Shown piece after piece: positions 9,340-19,807 of a stretch of 64,000 bases of DNA (position 1 is its first letter; every line of letters starts with the position of its first letter). The DNA lies in assembly GCF_937927635.1 (NCBI RefSeq), contig NZ_CALBRW010000018.1:62001-126000 (forward strand), in the 5' to 3' direction. This stretch comes from an uncultured Microbacterium sp. Lineage in GTDB: Bacteria > Actinomycetota > Actinomycetes > Actinomycetales > Microbacteriaceae. The notes beneath the pieces were generated by a model. It was not told where the DNA came from and did not search any database. It saw only the letters and a program-made list of their open reading frames with translations. The translations under genes were made by a program, and so were the position numbers.

Positions 9340-9418
9340 GGATGCCGATCGCTGTCTTCAGCGTACGCGGGGTGGTATGCGGCCCGGGGCATGCTTCGCG
9401 CATTCGTCGTGAGGCAGC

Positions 9419-10747
9419 TCACCCGCCGTGCCCGGGCGACCCGGACTTTCCCGAGTTGCTTCCCGTTCCCTGGTTGGGGTTCGCGGCCTTCTCCGCACCG
9501 TGCGATCCTGCGCGGGCACGCTGCCCGTGCCCGGTCTGGCCGTGGCCGTTCTGGCCGTGACCGGTCTGGGACGTCACAGGTCCGGTCTGCACGCCGGCAC
9601 CGGAATCCGAGGGCGTATCGAGCGGGTCGGGCTGATCGGACGCCGCGGGGCTGATGGCGACGCGCGCAGGCGGCACTGCGGGACCTGCCGAGTTCCACGC
9701 TCCCGCGATCGCGAACAGCGAAAGCGCGGCGACGCCGAGCGCGCCCGCGACGGTGAAGCGCAGACCGCGCGATTGGCCCCTCCGGCGGGGGCCGCCTGGA
9801 TGTTCCCCGGTCGTCCCGAGCGGATCGGAGTCGACGTCGTGAGGCTCTGCAGCATCGGGCGTCAGCCCGATGGGCAACGTGCGGGCCACGTCCCGAGCAT
9901 CCGGCGGCTCGCGGTCCTCGAGCACGAGGGCCGCCCGTGCGACATCTCCCGCTGACGGGCGCTGCGCGGGATCGGTGCGGGTCATCCTCGTGAGGAGGAT
10001 GTGCCACCCCGGCCCGGCTGATGACGGAACGGCCGGAGGCTCGCTCAGCCGCCGCAGAGCCGTCTGGACTCCGCCTGCGATCGGATACGCCGGCCGGCCG
10101 GTGAGCGACTCGATCAGCACGAGGCCGAGGGAGTAGATGTCGACGGCTGTGGTCAGCTCCGCGGCGCGAACCTGCTCCGGAGCCATGTAGGCGGCAGTGC
10201 CGATGGCTACTCCGGGTGATGTCAACCTGGCATCATCGATGTCGAAGGCGACTCCGAAGTCCGTCAGCTTCGCGACTCTGCGCGCACCAGCGTGCTCAGG
10301 CGAGGCCATCAGCACGTTCGAGGGTTTGACGTCGCGGTGGATGATCCCGGCGCGGTGGACGGCTTCCAAACCCTCGGCGATGTCGCGTGCCAGCGACGCG
10401 GCCGCCATGGGGGTCAGTGGCCCCGCGTGCAGCAGCGACGCCAGCGTGGGCCCCTCGACGTACTCCATCACCAGATACCGGGGGTGGTCGGGATCCAGTC
10501 GGGCGTCGTACAACGTGACCAGTGAGGGGTGGTGCAGGCTCGCCAGCACGGCTGTCTCCATCCTGACCCGCTCGAGCGACATCGGCAGTTCGTCCAGGCT
10601 CTTCAGCAGCTTGATCGCGACCATCCGTCCCAGCTTCAGATCCTCGGCGCAGTAGACCGCCGACGTCGCGCCTCGCCCGACGCAGGGTCCCAGGCGGTAC
10701 CTTCCGTCCAGCAGCGGCTCGGTCGGCTGATCGTCGAAGGCGGGCAT
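9419..10747 (-). CDS. Membrane-anchored Ser/Thr protein kinase (PknB-type)
   Basis: 442 residues. Kinase domain at about 16-270: glycine loop VGRGATSAVY, Lys in VAIKLLK, catalytic IIHRDVKPSNVLM, LTDFGVAF and GTAAYMAPEQ, so all key residues are present. A juxtamembrane region follows, then one membrane helix (FTVAGALGVAALSLFAIAGAW, about 325-345) and a short Pro/Gly/Ser-rich outer tail with a GHGQ(N/T) repeat. It lacks PASTA repeats, so it is not a cell-wall-sensing PknB in the strict sense. AGGAG precedes the ATG by 7 nt. Substrates are unknown. Confidence 0.92.
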   Translation of the reverse strand: MPAFDDQPTEPLLDGRYRLGPCVGRGATSAVYCAEDLKLGRMVAIKLLKSLDELPMSLERVRMETAVLASLHHPSLVTLYDARLDPDHPRYLVMEYVEGPTLASLLHAGPLTPMAAASLARDIAEGLEAVHRAGIIHRDVKPSNVLMASPEHAGARRVAKLTDFGVAFDIDDARLTSPGVAIGTAAYMAPEQVRAAELTTAVDIYSLGLVLIESLTGRPAYPIAGGVQTALRRLSEPPAVPSSAGPGWHILLTRMTRTDPAQRPSAGDVARAALVLEDREPPDARDVARTLPIGLTPDAAEPHDVDSDPLGTTGEHPGGPRRRGQSRGLRFTVAGALGVAALSLFAIAGAWNSAGPAVPPARVAISPAASDQPDPLDTPSDSGAGVQTGPVTSQTGHGQNGHGQTGHGQRARAGSHGAEKAANPNQGTGSNSGKSGSPGHGG

Positions 10748-10925
10748 GGATCACTCCTGACTGCGCGGCCCGGGCGCCGCATCTCGCGTGCCGCGTATCG
10801 GGTGCGGCATGGCTGCTCGGGCACCGCGTCGATCCCGACTCTATGAGCGACCGCGCGATTCGGCTCCCCGGTTGACGCGAGAAGCGGGATCTGCAAGAGC
10901 GCCCGGCATATGAGTTCGCTGACAA

Positions 10926-10959
10926 TCATGCACTAATGCAAGTTTGCCGTTGCGCATGA
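10926..10959. promoter_or_regulatory. 34-bp dyad, probable TetR operator
   Basis: Symmetric about 10942.5: outer arms TCATGC/GCATGA and inner palindrome GCAAGTTTGC share one centre, with partial matches between. It lies 25 bp before the TetR gene that overlaps the efflux pump gene, as expected of an autoregulated TetR operator. Confidence 0.55.
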
Positions 10960-10984
10960 ATTCTCGCGCGCGCAGACTTCTCGA

Positions 10985-11677
10985 GTGAGCAGGAACAGGG
11001 AGCCGGGCCTTCGCGAGCGCAAGAAGCAGCAGACGCGCCGTCGTCTGGAGCAGGCGGCTGTCGCGATCGTCGCCGAGGACGGCCTGGATGCGCTGACGAT
11101 CGACGCCATCAGCGAGCGCGCGGAGGTCTCTCCTCGCACCTTCTTCAACTACTTCGACAGCAAAGAGGACGCGATCCTCGGCTTGGGAACCGAGGAGGCG
11201 ACGCGTCGCGCGGTGTCGGATGCCGTGGACGAGATCCCTCCGGGGCCCGTCGTCGACAGCATCCTCGAGCTGCTGATGCGTGCCAGCGACAGCGCCATGC
11301 TCGATCACGGCCTGCGCGAGCGGCGTCGTGCCATCCTGCGCGACCATCCCGAGCTGCTCGGCCGTCATTTCAGCCACATCGGTCGGATGCTGGACCCGCT
11401 TGCCAAGGGCGTGCAGTCACTCATGACGCGCGGCGGCGCAGCATCCGACAGCCCAGCATCCGACAGCCCAGCATTCGACAACGGAGCCGAGGCCGACGAG
11501 CCCACCGCACCCGATCCCCACGCGCAGATCCTGCTGATGATGTGCGGCGCGGCGCTGCGCGCGGCCACGCTCGAGCTCTCCCCCGGCCACGCCGATCTGC
11601 CCGCCGACACATCCCTCGCACTGCTGCACACCCGAGCGGCAGCCCTCGTCCGCGAATCCATCGAAAGGCTCTCATGA
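10985..11677 (+). CDS. TetR family transcriptional regulator
   Basis: 230 residues, GTG start. The N-terminal helix-turn-helix (residues 12-60) reads RRRLEQAAVAIVAEDGLDAL then TIDAISERAEVSPRTFFNYF, a standard TetR reader head. The C-terminal ligand domain contains an unusual linker in which the pentapeptide SDSPA occurs twice and nearly a third time, encoded by 15-bp DNA repeats (11441-11485). Its stop overlaps the DHA2 efflux gene start as ATGA, so it most likely represses that pump and itself from the dyad at 10926-10959. The inducer is unknown. Confidence 0.9.
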   Translation: MSRNREPGLRERKKQQTRRRLEQAAVAIVAEDGLDALTIDAISERAEVSPRTFFNYFDSKEDAILGLGTEEATRRAVSDAVDEIPPGPVVDSILELLMRASDSAMLDHGLRERRRAILRDHPELLGRHFSHIGRMLDPLAKGVQSLMTRGGAASDSPASDSPAFDNGAEADEPTAPDPHAQILLMMCGAALRAATLELSPGHADLPADTSLALLHTRAAALVRESIERLS

Positions 11678-13332
11678 GCGCCATCGAAGAACCAGACCCG
11701 GTCCTCGAGCCGCACCACACCCGCAACGTCCTGCTGGTGTTCGCGGGGCTCATGGTCACGATGCTGCTGGCATCCCTCGACCAGACCATCTTCAGCACCG
11801 CACTGCCCACGATCGTCGGCGACCTGCACGGCGTCGACGAGATGAGCTGGGTCATCACGGTCTACATCCTGGCCTCCACGATCATGCTGCCGGTGTACGG
11901 GAAGCTCGGTGACCTGATCGGCCGCAAGGGCATCTTCATCGGCGCGATCTCGGTGTTCATCATCGGGTCGATCATCGGCGGCTGGTCGCAGGACATGACC
12001 TGGCTGATCATCGGCCGAGGCGTGCAGGGACTCGGCGGCGGTGGCCTGATGATCCTGTCGCAGGCCATCATCGCCGACGTCGTACCTGCTCGCGAGCGCG
12101 GCAAGTACATGGGCATCATGGGCGGCGTGTTCGCCATCTCGTCGGTGGCGGGTCCGCTACTGGGCGGCTGGTTCACGGACGACCTCACGTGGCGCTGGGG
12201 CCTGTGGATGAACATCCCGCTCGGCATCCTGGCCATCATCGCCGCCGCCGTCTTCCTGCATCTGCCCGCCGCACCGAAGCACCGCGTACGGCTGGATGTG
12301 CTGGGCATCGCCCTGCTGGCTCTGGCCTCCACCGGCATCGTGCTCATCAGCACCTGGGGCGGGCACGACTCCCCCTACGGCTACGCGTGGGACTCCCCGC
12401 AGATCATCGGACTCATCGCGGGCACAGTCAGCGCCGCCGTCGCGTTCGTGCTCGTCGAGCTGCACGCTCCGGAGCCGGTGATGCCGCTGCACCTTTTCCG
12501 CGAGCTGAACTTCAACCTCATGACCGCGGCGGGGCTCGCCATCGGCGTGGCCATGTTCGGCACGCTGGCCTACATCCCCACGTACCTGCAGATGGTCACC
12601 GGAGCGAACGCCACCCAGTCCGGGCTGCTGATGATCCCGATGATGGGCACCGTGCTGGTGTCCTCGATCATCTCCGGTGCGCTGGTGACACGCACCGGCC
12701 GGTACAAGTGGGCGCCCATCTCGGGAACGCTCGTGACGGCCGGCGGCATGGTATTGCTGTCCACCATGACCAGCACGCTGCCGGTGTGGATCATGTGCGT
12801 GTTCCTGGGCGTGATGGGACTGGGACTGGGGCTGTGCATGCAGATCTTCGTGCTGGTCGTGCAGAACACGTTCCCGAACTCCGAGGTCGGCGTCGCCACG
12901 GCCACCAACAACTACTTCCGCCAGATCGGCGCCTCGCTGGGCTCGGCGGTCGTCGGCAGCGTCTTCACGGCGCGGCTGATCGATCTGCTCACGCAGCGGA
13001 TGCCGGCGGGCGCCGGCGGCGGTGCGGCCGGAGCCACGAACAGCCTGACGCCGGAAACGGTCAAGGAGCTGCCGACGCAGATCCGGAATGTCATCATCGG
13101 CGCCTACAACGACGCGCTCACGCCGATCTTCCTGTACATCCTGCCGCTGATCCTGCTGGCGACGATTCTGGTGTGCTTCCTGCGGGAGGTTCCGCTGAAG
13201 AAGACCATCGACCGCGGCACGGTCGCGGCCGAGAGCCTAGAGATCGACGGCGCGAACTCCGTCGCCGACACGACGGGGCGCATCGCGACGGTGACCACGG
13301 CGGCCGCGGCCGCGGAGGAGCCGGGGCGCTGA
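11674..13332 (+). CDS. DHA2 family MFS drug efflux transporter (EmrB/QacA-like)
   Basis: 552 residues with about 14 membrane helices. Motif A appears as GKLGDLIGRKGIF and the motif C-like VAGPLLGGWF lies in helix 5; the N-terminal SLDQTIFSTALPTIVGDL is typical of DHA2 proton-antiport pumps. The C-terminal 40 residues are a soluble Ala/Thr-rich tail. The ATG at 11674 overlaps the stop of the TetR gene by 4 bases, giving translational coupling; the frame upstream of this ATG lies inside the TetR gene. It probably exports lipophilic cations or antibiotics and is induced through the TetR protein. Confidence 0.92.
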   Translation: MSAIEEPDPVLEPHHTRNVLLVFAGLMVTMLLASLDQTIFSTALPTIVGDLHGVDEMSWVITVYILASTIMLPVYGKLGDLIGRKGIFIGAISVFIIGSIIGGWSQDMTWLIIGRGVQGLGGGGLMILSQAIIADVVPARERGKYMGIMGGVFAISSVAGPLLGGWFTDDLTWRWGLWMNIPLGILAIIAAAVFLHLPAAPKHRVRLDVLGIALLALASTGIVLISTWGGHDSPYGYAWDSPQIIGLIAGTVSAAVAFVLVELHAPEPVMPLHLFRELNFNLMTAAGLAIGVAMFGTLAYIPTYLQMVTGANATQSGLLMIPMMGTVLVSSIISGALVTRTGRYKWAPISGTLVTAGGMVLLSTMTSTLPVWIMCVFLGVMGLGLGLCMQIFVLVVQNTFPNSEVGVATATNNYFRQIGASLGSAVVGSVFTARLIDLLTQRMPAGAGGGAAGATNSLTPETVKELPTQIRNVIIGAYNDALTPIFLYILPLILLATILVCFLREVPLKKTIDRGTVAAESLEIDGANSVADTTGRIATVTTAAAAAEEPGR

Positions 13333-13356
13333 ACGGCCTCGAGTAGCCTCGAAGGC

Positions 13357-14193
13357 GTGAACGACGAGATCGAGGTCGGAGGCCGAGCCCTCCTCGCACT
13401 CGGGGGCGTCGCTCTCACCGCCGCACTGCTGGCCGGCTGCGCCACGGCATCCGCTCCCGTCCCGACCCCGCCGCCGACGGATGCCGGCTTCGACTACCAG
13501 CTGGGCGGCGCGTATGAGCCGCCCAGCGGCGTCACCGTGGTCGAGCGCGATCACACAACGGAACCCGCCGGTCTCGGCTACGACATCTGCTATGTGAACG
13601 GCTTCCAGACGCAGCCCGGCGACTCCGCCGCGTTCGCGAAGAAGCATCCCGACCTCGTGCTCCGGCAGGGCGGCGAGCCGGTCGCCGATCCGGAATGGCC
13701 CGACGAGTACCTGTTCGACACCTCGACCGCGCAGAAGCGCTCGGCGCTCGCGCAGATCGTCGGCGGCTGGATCAGCGGATGCCGGGACTCCGGCTTCGAC
13801 GCGGTCGAGATCGACAACCTCGACTCGTTCTCCCGCTCGGGTGGCGCGCTCACGGCGAAGGACAATCTCGCCCTCGCGGAGCAGTACGCGCGCGCGGCGC
13901 ACGACGCGGGTCTTGCGATCGCGCAGAAGAACACCGCCGAGCTGTCGGCGCGGCTGCACGCGCGCGGGTACGACTTCGCCGTCACGGAGTCCTGCGAGCA
14001 GTTCTCGGAGTGCGACGCATACACCGACGTCTACCCGGTCGTGCTCGACATCGAGTACACCGACGAGCTGGGTGTTGCAGGGTTCCGCAAGGCGTGCGAT
14101 GACGCAGACCGGCCCGCCGTGATGATCCTGCGCGACCATGACCTCGTCACGCCCGACGACGAGCAGTACCACTACGAGGCTTGCGAGCGCTGA
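13357..14193 (+). CDS. Secreted GH114-like (endo alpha-1,4-polygalactosaminidase) lipoprotein
   Basis: 278 residues. The N-terminal signal peptide ends in a lipobox (LLAGC, Cys about 28), so it is anchored outside the membrane. The mature part has the TIM-barrel features of the GH114/TM1410 family: DICYVNGFQT, FDAVEIDNLDSF with candidate catalytic Asp/Glu, and AIAQKNTAEL. Family enzymes cut galactosaminogalactan-type polymers; whether this one does is inference. TAGCCT ends 7 nt before the GTG start, fitting a leaderless mRNA. It stands alone and ends in a strong terminator. Confidence 0.8.
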   Translation: MNDEIEVGGRALLALGGVALTAALLAGCATASAPVPTPPPTDAGFDYQLGGAYEPPSGVTVVERDHTTEPAGLGYDICYVNGFQTQPGDSAAFAKKHPDLVLRQGGEPVADPEWPDEYLFDTSTAQKRSALAQIVGGWISGCRDSGFDAVEIDNLDSFSRSGGALTAKDNLALAEQYARAAHDAGLAIAQKNTAELSARLHARGYDFAVTESCEQFSECDAYTDVYPVVLDIEYTDELGVAGFRKACDDADRPAVMILRDHDLVTPDDEQYHYEACER

Positions 14194-14209
14194 CGTCGCG
14201 GAGACGACG

Positions 14210-14239
14210 GGAGGGCGGATGCCGCAGCATCCGCCCTCC
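14210..14239. terminator. Strong terminator, 13-bp stem
   Basis: GGAGGGCGGATGC and its complement enclose a 4-nt loop (14223-14226); a T-rich GTTCTGTTT follows on the plus strand. It separates the GH114-like gene from the convergent nrdF. Confidence 0.85.
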
Positions 14240-14258
14240 GTTCTGTTTCGGCAGTGAC

Positions 14259-15305
<1,047 letters not shown>

Positions 15306-17480
15306 TCACAGCATGCAGCTGACGCACTCCGCCATGTCGGTCCCCTCGAGGGCCATCTGGCGCAGGCGGATGTAGTAGATGGTCTTGATGCCCTTGCGCC
15401 ACGCGTAGATCTGCGCCTTGTTGATGTCGCGCGTGGTGGCGGTGTCCTTGAAGAACAGCGTCAGCGACAGGCCCTGGTCGACGTGCTGCGTCGCAGCGGC
15501 GTAGGTGTCGATGACCTTCTCGTAGCCGATCTCGTACGCGTCCTGGTAGTACTCCAGGTTGTCGTTCGTCATGAACGGCGCCGGGTAGTACACGCGACCG
15601 AGCTTGCCCTCCTTGCGGATCTCGATCTTCGAGGCGATCGGGTGGATCGACGAGGTCGAGTTGTTGATGTAGGAGATGGAGCCCGTCGGCGGGACGGCCT
15701 GCAGGTTCTGGTTGTAGATGCCGTGCTCGCGGATGCTGTCGCGCAGCTCGGCCCAGTCCTGCTGAGTCGGGATGAACTTGCCGGCGAACAGCTCCTTGAC
15801 CTTCTCCGTCTCCGGGGCCCAGGCGCGCTCGATGTACTTGTCGAAGAACTCGCCCGACGCGTAGGTGGAGTCGGCGAAGCCATCGAAGCTCTCGCCGCGC
15901 TCGATGGCCAGCCGGTTCGAGGCGCGCAGCGCGTGGAACAGCACCGTGTAGAAGTAGATGTTCGTGAAGTCCAGGCCCTCTTCCGAGCCGTAGTGCACGT
16001 GCTCGCGAGCGAGGTAGCCGTGCAGGTTCATCTGTCCCAGGCCGATCGCGTGCGAGCGGTCGTTACCGTCCTCGATGGAGCGCACCGAGCTGATGTGGCT
16101 CTGCGTGCTCACCGCGGTCAGCGCGCGGATGGCGGTCTCGACCGTCTTGCCCAGGTCATCGGCATCCATCGCCAGCGCGATGTTCATCGAACCGAGGTTG
16201 CAGGAGATGTCCTTGCCGATCTGGTCGTACGACAGGTCGGTGCTGTACGTGGTCGGCGTGTTCACCTGCAGGATCTCGCTGCACAGGTTGGACATGTTGA
16301 TGCGACCCTTGATCGGGTTGGCCTTGTTCACCGTGTCCTCGAACATGATGTACGGGTAGCCCGACTCGAACTGGATCTCGGCGAGGGTCGTGAAGAACTC
16401 GCGCGCGTTGATCTTGGTCTTCTTGATGCGCGCATCGTCGACCATCTCGTAGTACTTCTCGGTGACGGAGATGTCACCGAAGGGCACGCCGTAGACCTTC
16501 TCGACGTCGTACGGCGAGAACAGGTACATGTCCTCGCCCTTCTTGGCGAGGTCGAACGTGATGTCGGGCACGACGACACCCAGCGACAGCGTCTTGATGC
16601 GGATCTTCTCGTCGGCGTTCTCGCGCTTGGTGTCGAGGAACCGCATGATGTCGGGGTGGTGCGCCGAGAGGTACACGGCACCGGCGCCCTGACGCGCGCC
16701 CAGCTGGTTGGCGTAGCTGAAGCTGTCTTCCAGCAGCTTCATCACGGGGATGATGCCGGAGGACTGGTTCTCGATCTGCTTGATCGGGGCGCCGGACTCG
16801 CGGATGTTGCTCAGCAGCAGCGCCACGCCGCCACCCCGCTTGGAAAGCTGCAGCGAGGAGTTGATGCCGCGGGCGATCGACTCCATGTTGTCCTCGATGC
16901 GCAACAGGAAGCAGCTGACGAGCTCGCCGCGCTGCGCCTTGCCAGCGTTGAGGAAGGTGGGGGTGGCCGGCTGGAAGCGGCCGGAGATGATCTCGTCGAC
17001 CAGGTCCATCGCGACCTGCTCGTCGCCCTCGGCCAGGGCGAGGGCCGTCATCACGACACGGTCCTCGAAGCGCTCCAGGTAGCGCTTGCCGTCGAACGTC
17101 TTCAGCGTGTAGCTGGTGTAGTACTTGAACGCGCCGAGGAACGTCTCGAAGCGGAACTTCTTCGAGTAGGCGAAGTCGTTGAGCTTCTGCACGAAGTCGA
17201 ACGAGTACTGGTCGATGACCGCGCCCTCGTAGTACTCCTTCTCCACCAGGTAGTCCAGACGCTCGCGCAGCGAGTGGAAGAACACGGTGTTCTGGTTCAC
17301 GTGCTGCAGGAAGTACTCCCGCGCGGCGCGCTTGTCGGCGTCGAACTGGATCTTGCCGTTCGCGTCGTACAGGTTCAGCATCGCGTTCAGGGCGTGATAG
17401 TCCAGCCCCTCGTACGCGGGGTTGACCTTGAACTCCACCTGCTCGGTCACGGTCTGCTCTGCAACTGTGCTGTCCACCAT
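15306..17480 (-). CDS. nrdE: Class Ib ribonucleotide reductase alpha subunit
   Basis: 724 residues, the usual NrdE length. It reduces NDPs to dNDPs. Visible are the active-site [15 protein letters not shown] with the redox Cys, the [14 protein letters not shown] segment with the thiyl-radical Cys, the [11 protein letters not shown] loop carrying its partner Cys, and the C-terminal CVSC redox pair that is re-reduced by NrdH. As expected of class Ib, there is no N-terminal ATP-cone. Its start overlaps nrdI by 34 bp. The gene is intact. Confidence 0.97.
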   Translation of the reverse strand: MVDSTVAEQTVTEQVEFKVNPAYEGLDYHALNAMLNLYDANGKIQFDADKRAAREYFLQHVNQNTVFFHSLRERLDYLVEKEYYEGAVIDQYSFDFVQKLNDFAYSKKFRFETFLGAFKYYTSYTLKTFDGKRYLERFEDRVVMTALALAEGDEQVAMDLVDEIISGRFQPATPTFLNAGKAQRGELVSCFLLRIEDNMESIARGINSSLQLSKRGGGVALLLSNIRESGAPIKQIENQSSGIIPVMKLLEDSFSYANQLGARQGAGAVYLSAHHPDIMRFLDTKRENADEKIRIKTLSLGVVVPDITFDLAKKGEDMYLFSPYDVEKVYGVPFGDISVTEKYYEMVDDARIKKTKINAREFFTTLAEIQFESGYPYIMFEDTVNKANPIKGRINMSNLCSEILQVNTPTTYSTDLSYDQIGKDISCNLGSMNIALAMDADDLGKTVETAIRALTAVSTQSHISSVRSIEDGNDRSHAIGLGQMNLHGYLAREHVHYGSEEGLDFTNIYFYTVLFHALRASNRLAIERGESFDGFADSTYASGEFFDKYIERAWAPETEKVKELFAGKFIPTQQDWAELRDSIREHGIYNQNLQAVPPTGSISYINNSTSSIHPIASKIEIRKEGKLGRVYYPAPFMTNDNLEYYQDAYEIGYEKVIDTYAAATQHVDQGLSLTLFFKDTATTRDINKAQIYAWRKGIKTIYYIRLRQMALEGTDMAECVSCML

Positions 17481-17896
17481 CGTTCCAATCCGTCGCTGAC
17501 GCGATCGACATCATCGGGTGTGCCGAATACTTCCAGCCGGTACAAGTGCGGCACGTTGCACTTGCGGCTCACGATCTCTCCGGCAAGACAGAAGGAGTCT
17601 CCGAAGTTGGTGTTCCCAGCGGAGATGACCCCGCGGATCAGGCTGCGGTTGTGCTCATCATTGAGGAACTTGATCACCTGCTTGGGAACGGCTCCCCTCT
17701 CCTCGCCGCGCCCCTGTCCGCCCCCGTAGGTGGGGGTGACGAGCACGTAGGGCTCGTCCACGACGATCGGTTCGTCGTTGCGGTGCAGCGGGATGCGGCG
17801 GGCGGGAAGTCCGAGCTTCTCGATGAATCGCGCGGTGTTACCGGAGATGCTCGAGAAGTAGACCAGGAGCGGCGCGACGGTCGCTACGGCGCTCAT
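17447..17896 (-). CDS. nrdI: NrdI flavodoxin-like activator of NrdF
   Basis: 149 residues. The FMN-phosphate loop [17 protein letters not shown] and the [12 protein letters not shown] isoalloxazine loop identify NrdI, which supplies oxidant for assembling the dimanganese-tyrosyl cofactor of Nrd[19 protein letters not shown] is a further family signature. It lies 11 bp after nrdH and overlaps the start of nrdE by 34 bp, so translation of the pair is probably coupled. Confidence 0.96.
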   Translation of the reverse strand: MSAVATVAPLLVYFSSISGNTARFIEKLGLPARRIPLHRNDEPIVVDEPYVLVTPTYGGGQGRGEERGAVPKQVIKFLNDEHNRSLIRGVISAGNTNFGDSFCLAGEIVSRKCNVPHLYRLEVFGTPDDVDRVSDGLERWWTAQLQSRP

Positions 17897-17907
17897 GGCC
17901 TGTCACC

Positions 17908-18141
17908 TCACGCCAGACGAGCTGCGAGTTCGTCGATCTTGTCGGGACGGAAGCCCGACCAGTGGCCCTCGTCGGTGACGACGACGGGTGCCTGCATGTA
18001 GCCCAGCGCCTTGACCTGCTCGAGGGCCGACTCGTCCTGCGACAGGTCGTGGACCTCGTACTCGATGCCCTTCGCATCGAGTGCGCGGTAGGTGGCGTTG
18101 CACTGCACGCACGAAGGCTTCGTGTAAACCGTGATCGACAT
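17908..18141 (-). CDS. nrdH: NrdH glutaredoxin-like redoxin
   Basis: 77 residues. The glutaredoxin fold has the active site CVQC (Cys 11 and Cys 14) after VYTKPS, the cis-Pro motif APVVV, and the GHWSGFRPDKI segment that in NrdH favours thioredoxin reductase as electron source. It feeds electrons to the C-terminal CVSC of NrdE. It is the first gene of the operon; a GAGGGGAAG site lies upstream of the ATG, and the NrdR-like boxes are 65-110 bp before it. Confidence 0.96.
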   Translation of the reverse strand: MSITVYTKPSCVQCNATYRALDAKGIEYEVHDLSQDESALEQVKALGYMQAPVVVTDEGHWSGFRPDKIDELAARLA

Positions 18142-18205
18142 GATTTCTGGCTTCTTCCCCTCAGATCTCAGCTGTTCTCCGGCAGACCCCCCGCCGGGAC
18201 TTCAA

Positions 18206-18252
18206 TACTACATATGGGGACGGACATTGCGACCGACCACTAGGGATAGTAG
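18206..18252 (-). promoter_or_regulatory. Tandem NrdR boxes upstream of nrdHIEF
   Basis: Two 16-bp elements at 18206-18221 and 18237-18252 (on the gene strand CTACTATCCCTAGTGG, then GTCCCCATATGTAGTA) resemble the NrdR consensus acaCwATATATwGtgt. Their centres are 31 bp apart, the three-helical-turn spacing usual for NrdR pairs. The nrdR gene is not in this window. Confidence 0.7.
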
Positions 18253-18551
18253 TTACATCAATGTAGTTTTCCACCGCTCTCCCTAGGTTGAACACAGCTT
18301 GTCCACGGATCCTTCCACAGCCCGGATGCCTGATCGAAGGCCCGAGAAGCGCGTGTTCTCGCGGCTTCCGGGGCCGCCTCGGGAATCCATCCACAGGCCG
18401 GACGTTACGCCGTGCCACCGACACCCGATTTCCTGTGGAGAACGCGCTTCGGCGTGTCGCGGCGTGTCGCGGCGTGTCGCAGCATCCGCCACCTCAGGCG
18501 CGTCCCTCGCACCCCTCGCCCACCGGCTCATCCGACGGATAGGGTTCTCTG
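18253..18551. other. Non-coding gap with DnaA-box-like motifs
   Basis: No gene is visible. Four TCCAC(A/G) motifs resembling DnaA boxes occur at 18299-18307 (TTGTCCACG, one mismatch to the actinobacterial TTGTCCACA), 18314-18319, 18387-18395 (CCATCCACA) and 18434-18439 (reverse). Promoters of nrdH and of the MFS gene must lie here: TAGGGT (18540-18545) ends 6 nt before the MFS start. Confidence 0.45.
18451..18480. repeat. Perfect triple tandem repeat of a decamer
   Basis: GGCGTGTCGC occurs three times in a row, 72 bp upstream of the MFS gene and between no coding sequences. Copy number could vary between strains. Confidence 0.85.
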
Positions 18552-19766
18552 GTGGCGGGATATCGGGACCTTCTTCGCACACCGGGCGTCGGGCGCATGA
18601 TCGCCGCGCAGCTGGTGGCGCGCTTCCCCAACGGCATGATGAGCCTGGCCATCCTCATGCACGTCGAGCAGCAGACCGGGTCGTACGGTGCGGCGGGCAT
18701 CGTGCTGGCCGCAGCCTCGGTCGGACAGGCCGTCGCCGGCCCCATCACCAGCCGCTGGATGGGCGCCTGGGGAATGCGCCGGGTGCTCACCCTCACCACC
18801 GCCGTCTGCTTCCTCGCCATCCTGGGCCTGGCGCTGCTGCCGCTGGGCATGGCCGGATACATGGCGCTGGCGCTGCTGGCGGGCCTGTCGACACCACCCG
18901 TGCAGTCGGCCGTCCGGACCATCTATCCCAAGCTCGTCAACGCCGGTCAGCTCACCCCGCTGTTCTCGCTGGACGCGTCACTGCAGGAGATCATCTGGAT
19001 CGTCGCGCCGGTGCTGATCACGCTCGTCTCCACGCAGATCGGCACGGTGACGGGTCTGCTGATGGTGGCGGCCATACTCGCAGGCGGCGGCGCGTGGTTC
19101 ATCCTCTCCCCCGAGGTCGGCCGGGTGCGCATCCCGCGCAGTCGCCGTGCGTTCGGACTGGTGGTTCTCAAGCCGCCGGTGATGCTGGCGACGGTCATAG
19201 GGTTCCTGCTGATCGGCGCGTGCTCGGCTGTCGAGGTCGGTGTGGTGGCCACCTTCGGGCACGGCGGCCTGGAGGCGGGCCTGGTGCTGGCGGTGTTCTC
19301 CGTCGGAAGCCTGGCCGGCGGCCTGGCGTTCGGGCACATCCCGATCGGACCGTGGGCGATGGCCCGGCGCCTGCTGATCGTCACGATCGGGCTGAGCCTG
19401 ACGATGTTCTTCCTGAACGCGTTCTGGATCGGCGGCACGCTGCTGGCCGCGGGCATCGGCGTCGCCCCCGCGCTGGCCGTGCTGTTCGCCATCACGACGG
19501 CCAGCGTGAAGTTCAGCGAGACCGCCGAGGCGTTCGGCTGGGCCGGAACCGGACAGCTGATCGGGGCGGCGGCGGGTTCTGCGGTCGCCGGCCTGCTCAT
19601 CGATGCGGAGGGGCCGACCGGCGCCTACCTGGCGGCGGCGTTGTTCGCGTTCGCAGGGCTGCTGGTCGCGATCGTCTTCGTCCGGGCCTTCCCCGACCTG
19701 CGGCACCGCGACCCCAGCCCGTACCCCGACACGGAGACGCTGTCCATCCCGATCATCCGCCCCTGA
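18552..19766 (+). CDS. MFS transporter
   Basis: 404 residues with twelve predicted helices in two six-helix halves. The loop between helices 2 and 3 (SRWMGAWGMRRVL) replaces a standard motif A. The general form is that of small MFS efflux or uptake carriers of actinobacteria (YfcJ-like); the substrate is unknown. GTG start with TAGGGT 6 nt upstream, consistent with a leaderless mRNA. It is followed after 41 bp by the acyl-CoA dehydrogenase gene, which has its own -10 box. Confidence 0.85.
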   Translation: MAGYRDLLRTPGVGRMIAAQLVARFPNGMMSLAILMHVEQQTGSYGAAGIVLAAASVGQAVAGPITSRWMGAWGMRRVLTLTTAVCFLAILGLALLPLGMAGYMALALLAGLSTPPVQSAVRTIYPKLVNAGQLTPLFSLDASLQEIIWIVAPVLITLVSTQIGTVTGLLMVAAILAGGGAWFILSPEVGRVRIPRSRRAFGLVVLKPPVMLATVIGFLLIGACSAVEVGVVATFGHGGLEAGLVLAVFSVGSLAGGLAFGHIPIGPWAMARRLLIVTIGLSLTMFFLNAFWIGGTLLAAGIGVAPALAVLFAITTASVKFSETAEAFGWAGTGQLIGAAAGSAVAGLLIDAEGPTGAYLAAALFAFAGLLVAIVFVRAFPDLRHRDPSPYPDTETLSIPIIRP

Positions 19767-19807
19767 TCGCCCGCCTTCGGCAGGGTCGAGCGGAATAGGC
19801 TGAGCGC

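Noticed and set aside
15483..17729. Long plus-strand open frame opposite nrdE
   Set aside because: Antisense shadow of a fully conserved nrdE; low-complexity Val/Arg/Asp-rich product.
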